Below, in pieces: positions 47,701 to 55,659 of a stretch of 64,000 bases of DNA. How positions within the stretch are numbered: the first letter of the stretch is position 1; each line of letters begins with the position of its first letter. The notes beneath the pieces are model-generated. The model worked only from the letters and a program-made list of their open reading frames with translations. It ran no database searches and had not been told where the DNA came from. The DNA lies in assembly GCA_017591395.1 (NCBI GenBank), contig WEDG01000466.1:186001-250000 (forward strand), written 5' to 3'. The position numbers and the translations under genes were made by a program. The stretch is from Schistocephalus solidus (taxonomy: Eukaryota; Platyhelminthes; Cestoda; Diphyllobothriidea; Diphyllobothriidae).

Positions 47701-50028
47701 TCTTCAGTCGGCTGGGCTCGTCTGCGTTCGAAAAAGAAGGGTCTAGTGTGCGTGCACGGAATACGCTGGGCCAGCATACAGCAGCTTTCTGGAAGTGGGC
47801 CAACGTATGGACATTTTGGGGTCGACTTTCCGATATTGAAATGATTAAAGATTCGAGGTCCATGTTTTCTATCGCGTGCCTCATCTCCTGCAAAGCGGAA
47901 AACAGCTCGCACGACTGATCAGTCAGCCGGTTGACATGGGGAAGGCGAACAGACACGCTGATTTGTCTCCACCTACGCCGGCCACAAAGGGGACAAAGGT
48001 CGCAGAGGTCTAATATAATCAGTAGTGAACAGGCAGGTCCAAGTTCCAGCACGGCTATAATACGAGGAAAACGACGAAACTGTCTTAATCGAGACCCCCG
48101 GGGGCAGCAATCACAACACTCGGACGCTGGAAGCAGGAATGTTTACGAAGCGTCAAATACAATTTGGCCCATGAACTCGTCATCTTTTCTTCTTCTTCTT
48201 TGGGAGATGATAAACGCAATTTTCCGAGGTGTATGTATACAGCGCGATGGTGGTTTGTGATAACTGTGGTGACAGGCTGCGCGTTTCGTTAGGTTGGTTT
48301 ATTAAACGCATGCTTGAAGAATTCGCACAACGCTTTGTGGATGACCTAAAGCTCCCTATAATGCATATGCATGCTTTGTAAATTGAACCTGATTCAATAA
48401 GACAGCATAATGATTCAAACAGTGCATCGTTTTGATCTTGATATTTAGTCGACCTACTGATCACAACATATGCTCGATGAAACGTGCAGAGGTGCGTCGG
48501 TTGATACTGCCAGAGCGAACATAGAACTGTACTGGGAAGAACTTACGTTACGAGCGTTTACCTAGCATGTTTTACTATCGGTCTGTTCGCAATTTTCGTA
48601 GATTTTTACTTTTTCAATTTGGAAAGGTAGAAATCCATGACCGATAGTTTAATAACGATGGAATAGTAAGCATTAAGTAGTGAGACATTTCAGTTCATTT
48701 AAATTTAAACGGTTTCATGTTTTTGCTTGACCGCGGTACCTATTATTATGGATAATGTTTCAAGATAATCTTCGAATTATTACGCTGAAAAATACGTCTA
48801 AACAACCTACATCACTATAAAAAGTATTATTGCACTAGAAGTTGTCTGAACATCGAATAATTTTGTTGTGTATCGGACATTACATCTTAGCGGAAACCAA
48901 AATCTTAGCATAATTGCATAACTGACACTTTAACATACTGAAGTACTTTTCATTCATCCTTGAATAGCCGCGCTGAGCTCCGAGTGATGAAGGATGTTTA
49001 CTGTGCGCTTTATTGATTACAGTTCTGAGGCATATTGTTTACGTTAATTTTGAAAACTTAGAGAGGAAGCAAATTGCGCCATTGTTCAGGATTTTTACCA
49101 TGTCTGCTGACTTACCGCGAGTCAAATGTGGTCGTCCATACCTTAGTACCTTTGGAAATTAACAGGACTTGCTGATCTAACAGATGACGATGTAATCTTC
49201 AACGTACGTATTTTGGATGTTTTAATTTACAAAACTAAATTACGACGAATTAGCAAAAGGAATTTCTGAATCAGTTTCGCATCTGCACGTTAAGTCCTGT
49301 GGATGGAATTTGTCACCTTATCTACATGATAAATTTCCCGTGCGTCCGTGCCTTGCATTTATTGACGCTCGATTTTGAACGAATCAAAGTTGGAATCGTG
49401 ATCAATGTGAGCCCCTCCTGTTTTAGTCTCCTGTTTAGGCTTCAACCTATACGCCGCTTGTTAGTGCGTGCGAATCCCCTTCTATAAGATTTTTCGGGTT
49501 TCTTCAACGTAATTAAATCCTTAGCAAGTTTTCTCAGCCATCAAAGGACGGAGGCTTTTTTTCCGGTTCAGTAAGTGGTTCTGTGAGTACAAAATTGGTA
49601 TGTGCATGTGCGTAGTGCGAGGAGTTTGTCGATCGTTTCCCCTGTCCGTTTATAAATAGGATGCCCCCATGCTTCGGGTCAGTTGTCTTCCTCAGATTCG
49701 TGCAACCAGTGAACTATTCCAGCACAGCAATTTGCACCAGTATGCTGAAATCCACTGCCATAATTATTCAGGAAAAGAAGCCTTATCTGTTCACTGGCTT
49801 ACGAATCTTAATATGACACATGGACTAACCTTACCCCTTTATTCTCCTCTTCAGCACGGAATTAACTCTAAGAAGCCGATCCCCTTCACACATATCGACA
49901 TGATTACGGCCGTAAGCTGCCCAACCAAGCCTCCAGGTGCATCTCCCATCATGGCGCTTACTGTAAAATATGTGCTACCCAAGATCAAATTCAATGCTGA
50001 CTTTGTACCATGCACCTGTGAGAAGTAA
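26608..50028 (+). CDS. LAP: M17 leucyl aminopeptidase, secreted-type (LAP-1/ZK353.6-like), complete nine-exon gene
   Basis: Metallo-exopeptidase that removes N-terminal residues from peptides. CDS join: 26608-26784, 32082-32164, 35124-35259, 36424-36706, 42529-42914, 44103-44183, 46094-46180, 46719-46871, 49855-50028; every intron is GT..AG and the frame holds throughout (1560 bases, 519 residues, the usual family length). Residues 1-17 look like a signal peptide (hydrophobic LCLLLCISAVLG), followed by an NLT sequon at 38-40. The N-terminal domain covers about 20-200. The catalytic domain holds GKGITFDTGG (K255, D260), K267, RDKCG (D278) and NTDAEGR (D338, E340, R342); spacing matches the bovine lens enzyme ligands K250/D255/K262/D273/D332/E334/R336. 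Later motifs NPHIFSIATLTGH and VMDNGPA favour the nematode LAP-1 branch. Seen: exons and residues. Known: family chemistry. Inferred: secretion. No frameshift or missing residue was found. Confidence 0.93.
26785..29798. other. LAP plus copy intron 1, first part
   Basis: No repeat or gene recognised. ORFs at 27464-27663 overlap on both strands and look incidental. Confidence 0.55.
29799..29933. repeat. (GAA)n microsatellite, ~135 bases
   Basis: Over 40 GAA/AAG units with one AGAGAAG interruption near 29876. Purine-only strand, able to form triplex. A shorter GAA/GAT tract lies at 31084-31125. Confidence 0.95.
30344..30640 (+). mobile_element. MITE-like element with TTAGGG-like interior, right end lost
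   Basis: Left terminus GTGTGGCCGCCTAAACAGGA, then GGAACCACCCACAATGCATG, then a degenerate interior of GGTTAAGG/TTAGGG-type words to about 30600. The right inverted terminus seen in the 39.3 and 59.5 kb copies is missing. Confidence 0.6.
30665..30990 (+). repeat. Dispersed repeat B
   Basis: CTCCCGCCTCCGGTCTTCTT, TGGGGGAGGAGGAGTGAGTG, TGCAGCGCAAGGCTACTATC and CACGCGCAAGTCACCGTCCC, very close to 22200-22420. Confidence 0.7.
31300..31515 (+). repeat. Isolated fragment of the RTE 5' leader
   Basis: ACTAGTTAGG, TTGTCTTGTGCGGGTGATAA, AACTGGTACCCAACTTTCGC, CGGACAACTGCCACGACCGG and GAGGGTCTC(T/C)GGTGTT follow the order seen at 16650-16850. No endonuclease or RT sequence follows. Confidence 0.65.
31545..31900 (+). 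repeat. Composite A-B repeat, diverged copy
   Basis: GACGGACTGAGAGTCAGGCT (A part), then CCCTCTCCCATCTCCAGTCT and GCAGTGCAAGTCTACTCTCA (B part), same order as 22035-22450. It directly follows the RTE leader fragment. Confidence 0.65.
31932..32030. repeat. Polypyrimidine (C/T-rich) tract before LAP exon 2
   Basis: About 100 bases almost free of purines (CTCCTCCCCCCTTCTTCCCC and similar), ending some 50 bases upstream of the exon 2 acceptor. Confidence 0.7.
32082..32164 (+). CDS. LAP: LAP plus copy, exon 2
   Basis: Acceptor ctcgcag, donor AA|gtgagt, 83 bases, encodes INAPTGPLDRDYDDSRRIYE and onward. Identified by its 83-base partner on the minus strand (6708-6790), which encodes INAPTGALNRDYDDSRRIYE. 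It lies about 50 bases after a long pyrimidine-rich tract. Confidence 0.85.
32254..32760 (+). repeat. Recent direct duplication, two ~205-base copies 302 apart
   Basis: 32254-32458 and 32556-32760 are nearly identical (GATATAGGCTCCGTGGT, TATAATGCATCCGGAGGTTC), with only a handful of substitutions. About 97 unique bases lie between. Located in LAP intron 2; shows that this intron was altered recently. Confidence 0.85.
33173..33210 (+). other. Hammerhead-like motif at a probable PLE tail
   Basis: CTGAGGA followed 19 bases later by GAAAC, in the same spacing as the PLE tails at 25.1 and 52.7 kb. Stem II pairing is poor, so activity is doubtful. Confidence 0.3.
33211..35123. other. LAP plus copy intron 2, rest
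   Basis: AT-rich; overlapping ORFs on both strands (33.2-34.4 kb) are incidental. No repeat recognised. Confidence 0.55.
35124..35259 (+). CDS. LAP: LAP plus copy, exon 3
   Basis: Acceptor tatatcag, donor ACG|gttagt, 136 bases. Encodes LGFRSPLLVLGPLASAPEDA and WMQGIYPQLNAIMGALTALY; only two residues of the comparable segment differ from the minus-strand paralogue (A/S and T/S). Confidence 0.9.
35260..36423. other. LAP plus copy intron 3
   Basis: ORFs at 35411-35686 (minus) and 36045-36398 (plus) have transposon-like composition but no motif I can name. Confidence 0.5.
36424..36706 (+). CDS. LAP: LAP plus copy, exon 4
   Basis: Acceptor gtctag, donor AAAG|gtttgt, 283 bases, ends in phase 1. 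Encodes PLEIREAFPERATKYDKLGV, then RDICGSDPERMSAYRIVEYL, the linker from the N-terminal domain to the catalytic domain. Confidence 0.88.
37941..38250 (+). repeat. Dispersed repeat D, copy 1
   Basis: Shares with 40574-40830 the blocks GTGATACATCCCTTG, TGCTGTTAAATGAGT, GTTATAGCAGTG, ACGTTGGCCGGCCTGTTAGC and TGGTTCTGGCCG. A more diverged trace (GATACATCCCTTTC) lies near 37109. GC-rich sequence continues to about 38470. Both copies are in LAP intron 4. Confidence 0.65.
38868..39000 (+). repeat. Repeat B, short diverged copy
   Basis: GATGCAGTGCAAGTTTACTC, TCCGGCGC, CTGGTGCATATGGTGGACAT and CGACAGTCGAATTT match the B consensus order. Confidence 0.5.
39303..39680 (+). mobile_element. MITE-like element, complete, with telomere-like interior
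   Basis: Terminal inverted repeats: left GTATGGCCGCCTAAACAGGA, right TCCTGTTTAGGCGGCCACAC. The interior is a degenerate array of TTAGGG/TTAAGG-like words (GTTAGGGTTAGG near 39411). No coding capacity, about 375 bases. Related sequence with the same words also lies just before it (39250-39300). Confidence 0.75.
40574..40830 (+). repeat. Dispersed repeat D, copy 2
   Basis: Same order of blocks as 37941-38250; the two copies lie 2.6 kb apart in direct orientation. Confidence 0.65.
40860..42060. other. LAP intron 4, no feature seen
   Basis: Unique-looking sequence. GCCGCGGC and ACGGT.. pieces near 41535 faintly resemble repeat A but are too short to call. Confidence 0.5.
42065..42360 (+). mobile_element. 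MITE-like element, left end lost
   Basis: Interior TTAGG-type words from about 42085, right terminus GGTTCCTTTTTCCGTGTTCT followed by GGTAAGGCTGCCTTA. It ends about 170 bases before the catalytic exon 5. Confidence 0.6.
42529..42914 (+). CDS. LAP: LAP plus copy, exon 5 (catalytic core)
   Basis: Acceptor tttttctag, donor GTG|gtgagt, 386 bases. Carries all di-metal ligands and both catalytic residues: GKGITFDTGG, NIK, HRDKCGAAA, VRNSPGADAY and VVNTDAEGRVVLTDML. This single exon is enough to place the gene in peptidase family M17. Confidence 0.95.
42915..44102. other. LAP intron 5, no feature seen
   Basis: AT-rich with no repeat or coding signal. Confidence 0.55.
44103..44183 (+). CDS. LAP: LAP plus copy, exon 6
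   Basis: Acceptor gaattttag, donor CCA|gtaagt, 81 bases, phase 0 both sides. Encodes ALKESNPHIFSIATLTGHAR and TTYLNYP; the ATLTGHA stretch is the family's conserved strand after NTDAEGR. Confidence 0.9.
44225..44510 (+). repeat. Repeat B, diverged copy
   Basis: ATCCCATAACAAATGC, CCGCGCCACCTGCG, TTGACACCGAGCCCAG, GTGGACATCGTC and CGACGGTCCTG follow the order of the 30.7 kb copy (CTCCCATAACAAATGC...GTGGATATCGTC...CGACGGTCGAAC). Confidence 0.55.
44511..46093. other. LAP intron 6, rest
   Basis: No repeat or gene recognised. Confidence 0.5.
46094..46180 (+). CDS. LAP: LAP plus copy, exon 7
   Basis: Acceptor tcttcag, donor GAG|gttagt, 87 bases. Encodes AVMDNGPARKINAASSLKNA and GDKISDMVE; MDNGPA matches the LAP-1 branch of M17. 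Confidence 0.88.
46719..46871 (+). CDS. LAP: LAP plus copy, exon 8
   Basis: Acceptor ctcctttag, donor GAA|gtaagt, 153 bases, phase 0. Encodes ISTIRREDYEITNGQSEYED and later GRGHQLAAAFLLRASGLDE, corresponding to the family's conserved C-terminal G(H/A)xxxAAAFL segment. Confidence 0.88.
47060..47645. repeat. Cluster of diverged SINE copies, both orientations
   Basis: Minus: 47350-47210 (CTCGTGACTCAATGGTAGCG, then GACTGGCTGATGACGGCT) and 47445-47357 plus 47160-47066 (tail segment with GGCACTCACCGA, CTCGTTCTGTTACGCC). Plus: 47470-47645 (GAGCCCGTGTGTCAATAGTA, GGGTATGACTGACTGATGAC, AGCCAGATATGGCT, TCTGGTCTCCCTT). In the plus copy the hammerhead-like GAAA reads GATA; in the minus copy it is lost. 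Confidence 0.65.
47650..49854. other. LAP intron 8, rest
   Basis: A 127-codon minus ORF (47669-48052) is open opposite several other ORFs and has no recognisable motif. Otherwise nothing. Confidence 0.5.
49855..50028 (+). CDS. LAP: LAP plus copy, exon 9 and stop
   Basis: Acceptor cctcttcag, 57 codons then TAA at 50026-50028. Encodes HGINSKKPIPFTHIDMITAV, where FTHIDM matches the (Y/F)(S/T)HIDMxG motif of LAP-1 proteins (the glycine is replaced here), and ends PCTCEK. Confidence 0.88.
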   Translation, partial: HGINSKKPIPFTHIDMITAVSCPTKPPGASPIMALTVKYVLPKIKFNADFVPCTCEK

Positions 50029-50123
50029 GCAGGTCGAAAGCAGGGTAAAGGAAAGCAATGAAATGCATTTGGGCCCAACGTATAAGACAAGACGTTGGTG
50101 GTGATAAATTAATTCTCATTTCT

Positions 50124-50129
50124 AATAAA
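50124..50129 (+). promoter_or_regulatory. Polyadenylation signal AATAAA of the plus-strand LAP gene
   Basis: Perfect AATAAA starting 96 bases after the stop codon, followed by a T-rich stretch. It is the first AATAAA downstream of the CDS. Confidence 0.6.
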
Positions 50130-52660
50130 GCCCCATTCTATTTCTTGTTCGTATAAAATCTAAAAATATACTCTTATCATAGTTTTTACTTTTTTAACTT
50201 TCAGTAATACTTGTGTAGTAATTTAAATCAGATGACTTTTGTGGAACTGGTGATGCAGCCGCCCAAAAAAAGATCTCTCAACGTACTTCTGCAGCTGTAG
50301 TGCTCGTAGGATAGAATATCCATCCCCCTAGAAAATTCATATTTCTTCTTGATAAAACTTCAAAACATGAGCACCAGCAATTCCTTGGACACATAGTCAG
50401 CTTTTTTCACTTTGGGGTAGCCCGTGCGACTGTTTAGATGCCCATCCATGTGGATGCTTCTCATCCCTTTTGGCATTCCCTGTTTCTTCCCCGAAAGAAA
50501 AAGTCTTTAAGGAAAAATACGCAATTCATCTACCGAATAGTTTGAATTTTGTCCGGTTGGAGTGGTTTTTGAATTGCAAATCCCGAGTTAAGTGGTGGAG
50601 ACTCATCACCATTTCCGTTAATTCAACAGATGGAAGAGTTTGGAATGGACCAGATATTTGTAAATTACATCTCAGTCCTGCCTCAATTCCTGCCGAAAAT
50701 ATTTGTTAAGGACCGCAAGTATTTCTTCTGGAGCGTACGAAATCAGACTTTGGAGAAAATAAGGATACTGCCTCACACAGTTAAGCATGGTTATTGATCC
50801 TCGTGTCTGAAGTGCGGCTGACTGACGAATCGTAACTCAGTCATAAATTGAAATTTTGGTCTCCTTTTTCTTCTTATTACGACTGTCCTGCTGCCCAGAA
50901 AAAGAATTTGAGAAACCTTATATAACCACGCTCTTCTGGGAGCTTTTGCGGATGGCATACATTATGTCATCTCTGTTGTATAGTGCTTAATTCTCTTATT
51001 AAGACAATAAATAATTGTATTATTGAAACACGGCTTGCTAGTGTCCGAGGACATTTAGATCACCCTCTGTTGTGGTTGAGTTTGTATTGAAGTTGTGTGA
51101 ACTGGGCTCTACGTAAGGTAGCGTACTAGGGAGGAATGACTTTACCCGGTGGCTATTAGGCTGAAAGTCATGGATATGTTTGAAATGAGTTTTATAATTG
51201 CTGTCATACAGGAAATGACGCTTGCCTGCCGAGATCCTGCGACCCACATGCTAGTGGAATTATATTGGGTTGTGGAGGCATTCTCAACAGAAGTGCGGAC
51301 TTATGGACACAGGACTGATTCCTGTTTATTCTTAAAAAAAAACAGCACACAGCACAAATTACTCGGCATGCGCACGGGCGTGCACTCTTAAGTTAGTTGA
51401 CCCAGATTCATTGTCAAACGATCTTAGCAAATCACACGTTGAGACCTGTGGTTGGAGGATTGTTGTGGTAACGCGGAGACCCTGCCAGCGAAAAGTAGCC
51501 ACTTGATGGTGGTGGTCCAATGCTGAACCGGACATGATGTCACTTCCTAACCAATCTTTTTTTTCGTATAGTCACTGAAGAACACGTTATGTGTTTGAAT
51601 GTCCGAAACTTACCTACAAAATGGAAACTTTTTCCGATTTACCTTGAAGTAGATGTGATAAAAAGATACGTGGGGAAAAATAAGCAGGGGTTTTAAGGAT
51701 TTTTTTCAAAAATGCACTTCCTTTCTCTCAAGAATGTTTCTGTTAATAATTGGACTAGAAGGGGTGTGGTTCAGACGGTGTAGTTTTCTGGTACGCGGGG
51801 TATGAACGAGGTTAAACCATTAACAGGTCGAGAGTTTGGATTATGTGGACGGCAAACAATTAACAAAGAGCTATTTCTGCGTGCTGAGCGCCGGATAGGC
51901 GTAGCAAACATATTTCTTGCATCACCTAACGCCACATCGTTAACTCTGCACATTCTAGTTCCCCTACGACAAAAGGGATTTTAATAAGAACACAATAATT
52001 TTGTACTCCTTCAGTGTGTCATCATTCACCAGGTGCCAATTTATGAGGCCGACAGATGCACTGCCAAGACAACTATGTGGGAGAATTACCAATAATAATG
52101 TGAATGAATATCATATTCATGTGTTCTATAAAATATCCTTACAAATTTAAGGGCAAGGAAATTTAATGCGAAGGTTCATATAACATATGTAGTCATTGTT
52201 GAAGGAGTTGGAAATACGCAGATGTCTAATAAGACACACATTAAAAAGCTGGCGTCCTGATTTGAGTAAAATATCTTGGTATAAGGCTTAAACATAATCA
52301 ATAATTCAGCTTCATTTCGAAAATCCTGTCTAATCACAAACGCGTTTGGGCATAGTTGTTCACATTTCATGAAATACGTCACGCGCTGTGCTTCTGTACA
52401 CAAATCGCTGCATTTGTAGACTTTTTTGTGGAAGTAAGACAATTTTATAATAAACGTTGACTTCTCTGCTTAAGCCGCAAGCTTTCAGGTGCATAGTGAC
52501 GATAGATTGATGGAAATGGACAGAAGCGAAGAATCGCAGCATAGCTCTGAGCCACCGCTGAATGATCGTACAATAACAGTAGATCTATAAAAAAAATCGA
52601 TTTACGCAATACGCCGAGTTGCAGGAAGCATTGAGAAGAATAAGATGCGATTACTCTCAA
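50130..52660. other. Intergenic downstream of LAP
   Basis: No gene supported. About 51950-52050 shares ACAATAATT(T/C)TGTACTC and TCATCA.TCACCA with 54330-54410, hinting at one more old dispersed repeat. Confidence 0.5.
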
Positions 52661-52666
52661 ATGGAC

Positions 52667-53018
52667 TTTGGCCTCCTGACGTTTCGGATTCATGTTCAAG
52701 ACCATCATCAAATGCAGCAGCAGATACGAATGCTTAATAGTTCAGTATATTTAAGGGTAATAGGCACTGCCTTTAAGTGAAGCAGTTGTTGCAGTATTTT
52801 TGGAATGAGGTCAAAATGCCACCTTGGTAGGCTGATTACTTGATGGTCAGCATGCAAGTCGCTAATTGCTGAATTTTCATTACTCGTATTGGAGATGGGC
52901 ATGATGATAGCTCGGCCACCTGACTCACCGGCTCACTGGCGTTGGAAAGTCTGTTCGCCTGCAGGCTCCCACAGTGTCGGATAGCGTCAATGCCGATATG
53001 TTTGAGTTCGATAGCCAT
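52667..53018 (-). mobile_element. PLE 3' end relic with hammerhead-like tail
   Basis: The minus ORF 53018-52836 (ELKHIGIDAIRHCGSLQANR, then a degraded tail) parallels LRLSLARVIGHSGNVQVNEF at 25.0 kb. Downstream, 52706-52667 reads TTGATGA, then after 19 bases GAAACGTC, then GGCCAAAGTCC and ATCGCATCT, the same tail as at 24.7 kb. One core base (C to T) is changed. Confidence 0.5.
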
Positions 53019-53039
53019 TCAGATCGGTGGAAACTATGA

Positions 53040-54456
53040 GTGACTGAATGAAGGTAGAATAAGCCCATAACTTATCTGTAAGTGGGTGCTCCTAGGGATG
53101 CTTTGCACACCTAACGCAAATTGCAGCTCAGTCCACCAAAGACAAAGAAAGTAGTAAACGAACACACTACTTTATTGTTCTAAGTAGTAATAAAACATTA
53201 AGTCTTCAATGAGGTGATATGATACACCGATCATTGCTATTGTTTTGACTGATCTGAATAATTTAACCGATTTCGAACTTCAACTCTGTCAAATTTCCCT
53301 TTAAGCTTACTCACGCTGACTTCTTAGGCGTAATTTCTTGGGCAGTAAGCATGCTGTAGTATATTTAGTGTATTCCGCGCAGAAGCAGCCGTTTTGGAGA
53401 GGGAGATGAGTGTAAAGAACTTGGTTTCGGTCAGGGTTGTTCAACCGCTGGCTGTAATAACGTCTTGCATTTACGTCACAGTGGCCAGCATTTTTACCGT
53501 TACGTGAAATGCTTAGGACTGCTTTGATAGACCCAGTATCATGTGCTAGATCATATATTTGTGTTTCGTGTCCCAGGTGGTGGTAAGGGCTATGATTGGT
53601 TAATCGAAGGCAGCAAAAGCCCACAATATGCGTATCAGTCAGGCAGCATTTTCCGTTATCACCCCTCTGTCATTACCACTTGGTCGAGCTTGATCTAGCA
53701 GACTGTCCTTCTTTCATGTCCTCTGTCACTCGGTTGGATGATTTTGCGTCCAGGAGGTATAACAGTTGTTTGCGTTTTATTATCTTTGAATAAATATTGT
53801 AACTGCAATGGCCAGGGTTCCACCTGATGAGGCACTGATGAACGTCGGTTGGATGAGGGTCTTGCGCTACTGTTTGTAGACCATCTGCGCTCTGTCGCTC
53901 GCATTTTGGTGTTTCTGACCATTAATCATGGTCAAGGTTATCATTGATTGAATAAGGGCAGAGTAATCCCGATCAGGCTGTATCAATCTACCCTGATATT
54001 TGGCTCTAGCTAAGGTCCACGTGACAAGTGGTTGTCACCCGTTTAACAGGGACTTTAAGAGTTCTGTGGTGTAGTGGATCTGCGAAGTCTTTCCCTATAT
54101 AAACGTGTAGTTTTATTTTAAAATAAGGTTTCGATACCCTACAGTTATAATTAGACAAGAAGGAATGTAGGTATCGAGATTATGAACGACAGGATAGGCA
54201 GTCAAATGCACGACAGGCCGAGAATTCAAAGACCTTAATTAATTGGGGATTGCAACTTCCCGAGCATACGGTCTGCACGCCAAGCTCTGGGTAAGCGTAG
54301 AAAAGATCCTTCCTGTTCTGAACATTGAATTTCCCCTGCAACAAAAAGAATTGCATTTGAAAACAATAATTCTGTACTCACCGGATATGTCATCACTCAC
54401 CACTCGGAGGTTGATTTACATCTAGACCGGAAGGAACCATCAGGCGCCCGCTCCCG
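53040..54456. other. Intergenic, probably old PLE debris
   Basis: 53826-53850 (CTGATGAGGCACTGATGAAC, then GTCGG) resembles a collapsed PLE hammerhead with the second core lost. No coding region supported. Confidence 0.35.
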
Positions 54457-54700
54457 TTGCCAAATAATCTTTACCACAGCAGAAGACGCTTGGAGGCGTT
54501 TATTAGATGTGGTACAATTGCAGACAAGACGACCGTGTCGAAAACAACTGATAGATTACTGCGTAAGCGGATGGACAAATACGCAGCAGCCGAGAGAAAT
54601 AATGACGTTGGCTCATTTGACGTGATCTGGCCACATCTTCAAGTTTGGCAAGGCTAAAATTCTTCAAGAGACGATAGCGTTATGTGCCATGAGGGGAGAT
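54457..54700 (+). mobile_element. PLE GIY-YIG domain relic
   Basis: The ORF reads CGTIADKTTVSKTTDRLLRK, RMDKYAAAERNNDVGSFDVI and WPHLQVW, parallel to the DKIGRLLRTRIAKYDG stretch at 11.4 kb and to the NRLHEHQLAVRRRDH region of the 3.3-5.0 kb PLE. Short and degenerate. Confidence 0.4.
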
Positions 54701-55308
54701 GACGCGGCTGACCAACGGCTCCAGTGACAGAATACCAAACTGCCGAATAATTATCGGAACAAAATGAATAACTCTGATCAAGTCCGGTAAAGTAACGACC
54801 TGAGTGCGGATTATCAAGAAATTATTGAATCAAATACGAACCTATTGATTAATTGCGAGTGTTGTTAATTATGTAGGCATGTTTTCTATTAATACTGTGG
54901 TCTTCTGCTACTCTCTCTTATGGTGGATTTGAGTGAGAATCCGAAAATTCAGGCCAATAAAATTCTTTGTTCCAGTGATTATATCTATTTCTTCTGGATG
55001 GCCTATTGGAACTCACCTATTCACTTCTGTATTATCAGTGCTCATGGCTACTGAAATGGTTAAATATATACCTAGGTGTATAGGCAACGCAAGTTGCGAA
55101 ATTGGGATTATGCTCAACACTCTGACAAGTAAACTGCGGATTTTAAGTTCCTGTTTCATGAACAAAAATTCGAATAGGCCGTTTGACCGTCGCAAGTCAT
55201 GAAGCTCACTGCAGTTTTCAATGAAATAGATTTGAGATATATCTATCTTACACTCTCGTTCTTCATTCCTCATGTTCTAATATAAAGACAAAGGCAAAAT
55301 GATCGAAT

Positions 55309-55656
55309 ATGAGCGTGTGCGCGATGACCGAAGAAGTTTTGCAGCTCATCTACGCGCACCACCCACAAGACCTGATGCTGACTCTGAAAAAGCCCACCTA
55401 CAAAAAGGACGAACCCGTTATCAAGTGCGTGAAAATGCTACCATCACTTAAAGTTATTATGAGAAAATTGCAGAAAACTGAAAGGAACCAGAGCACTAAC
55501 CATCGAAAATTTTATATTCTTAATGTCAACAGTACATCCCTCATCCCGCCTAAAAAAACCCACCTTATCTTGACTCCGAATCAAGCAGACTATCTGTCAA
55601 AGAAATATTGGAGAACTAATCAAAATTTTGAATTTAACCTGCTGAGAACCGATTAA
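55309..55656 (+). CDS. Hypothetical ORF, 115 codons, unassigned
   Basis: MSVCAMTEEVLQLIYAHHPQ, then LMLTLKKPTYKKDEPVIKCV, rich in Lys and Leu, stop after NLLRTD. The first half has GC-rich, coding-like codons; the second half is AT-rich. No promoter, splice partner or homologue recognised. It could be a fragment of a larger gene, a retrocopy or chance. Confidence 0.25.
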   Translation: MSVCAMTEEVLQLIYAHHPQDLMLTLKKPTYKKDEPVIKCVKMLPSLKVIMRKLQKTERNQSTNHRKFYILNVNSTSLIPPKKTHLILTPNQADYLSKKYWRTNQNFEFNLLRTD

Positions 55657-55659
55657 ACG

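Noticed and set aside
47669..48052. 127-codon minus ORF inside LAP intron 8
   Set aside because: Several overlapping ORFs on both strands, no motif, no splice support.
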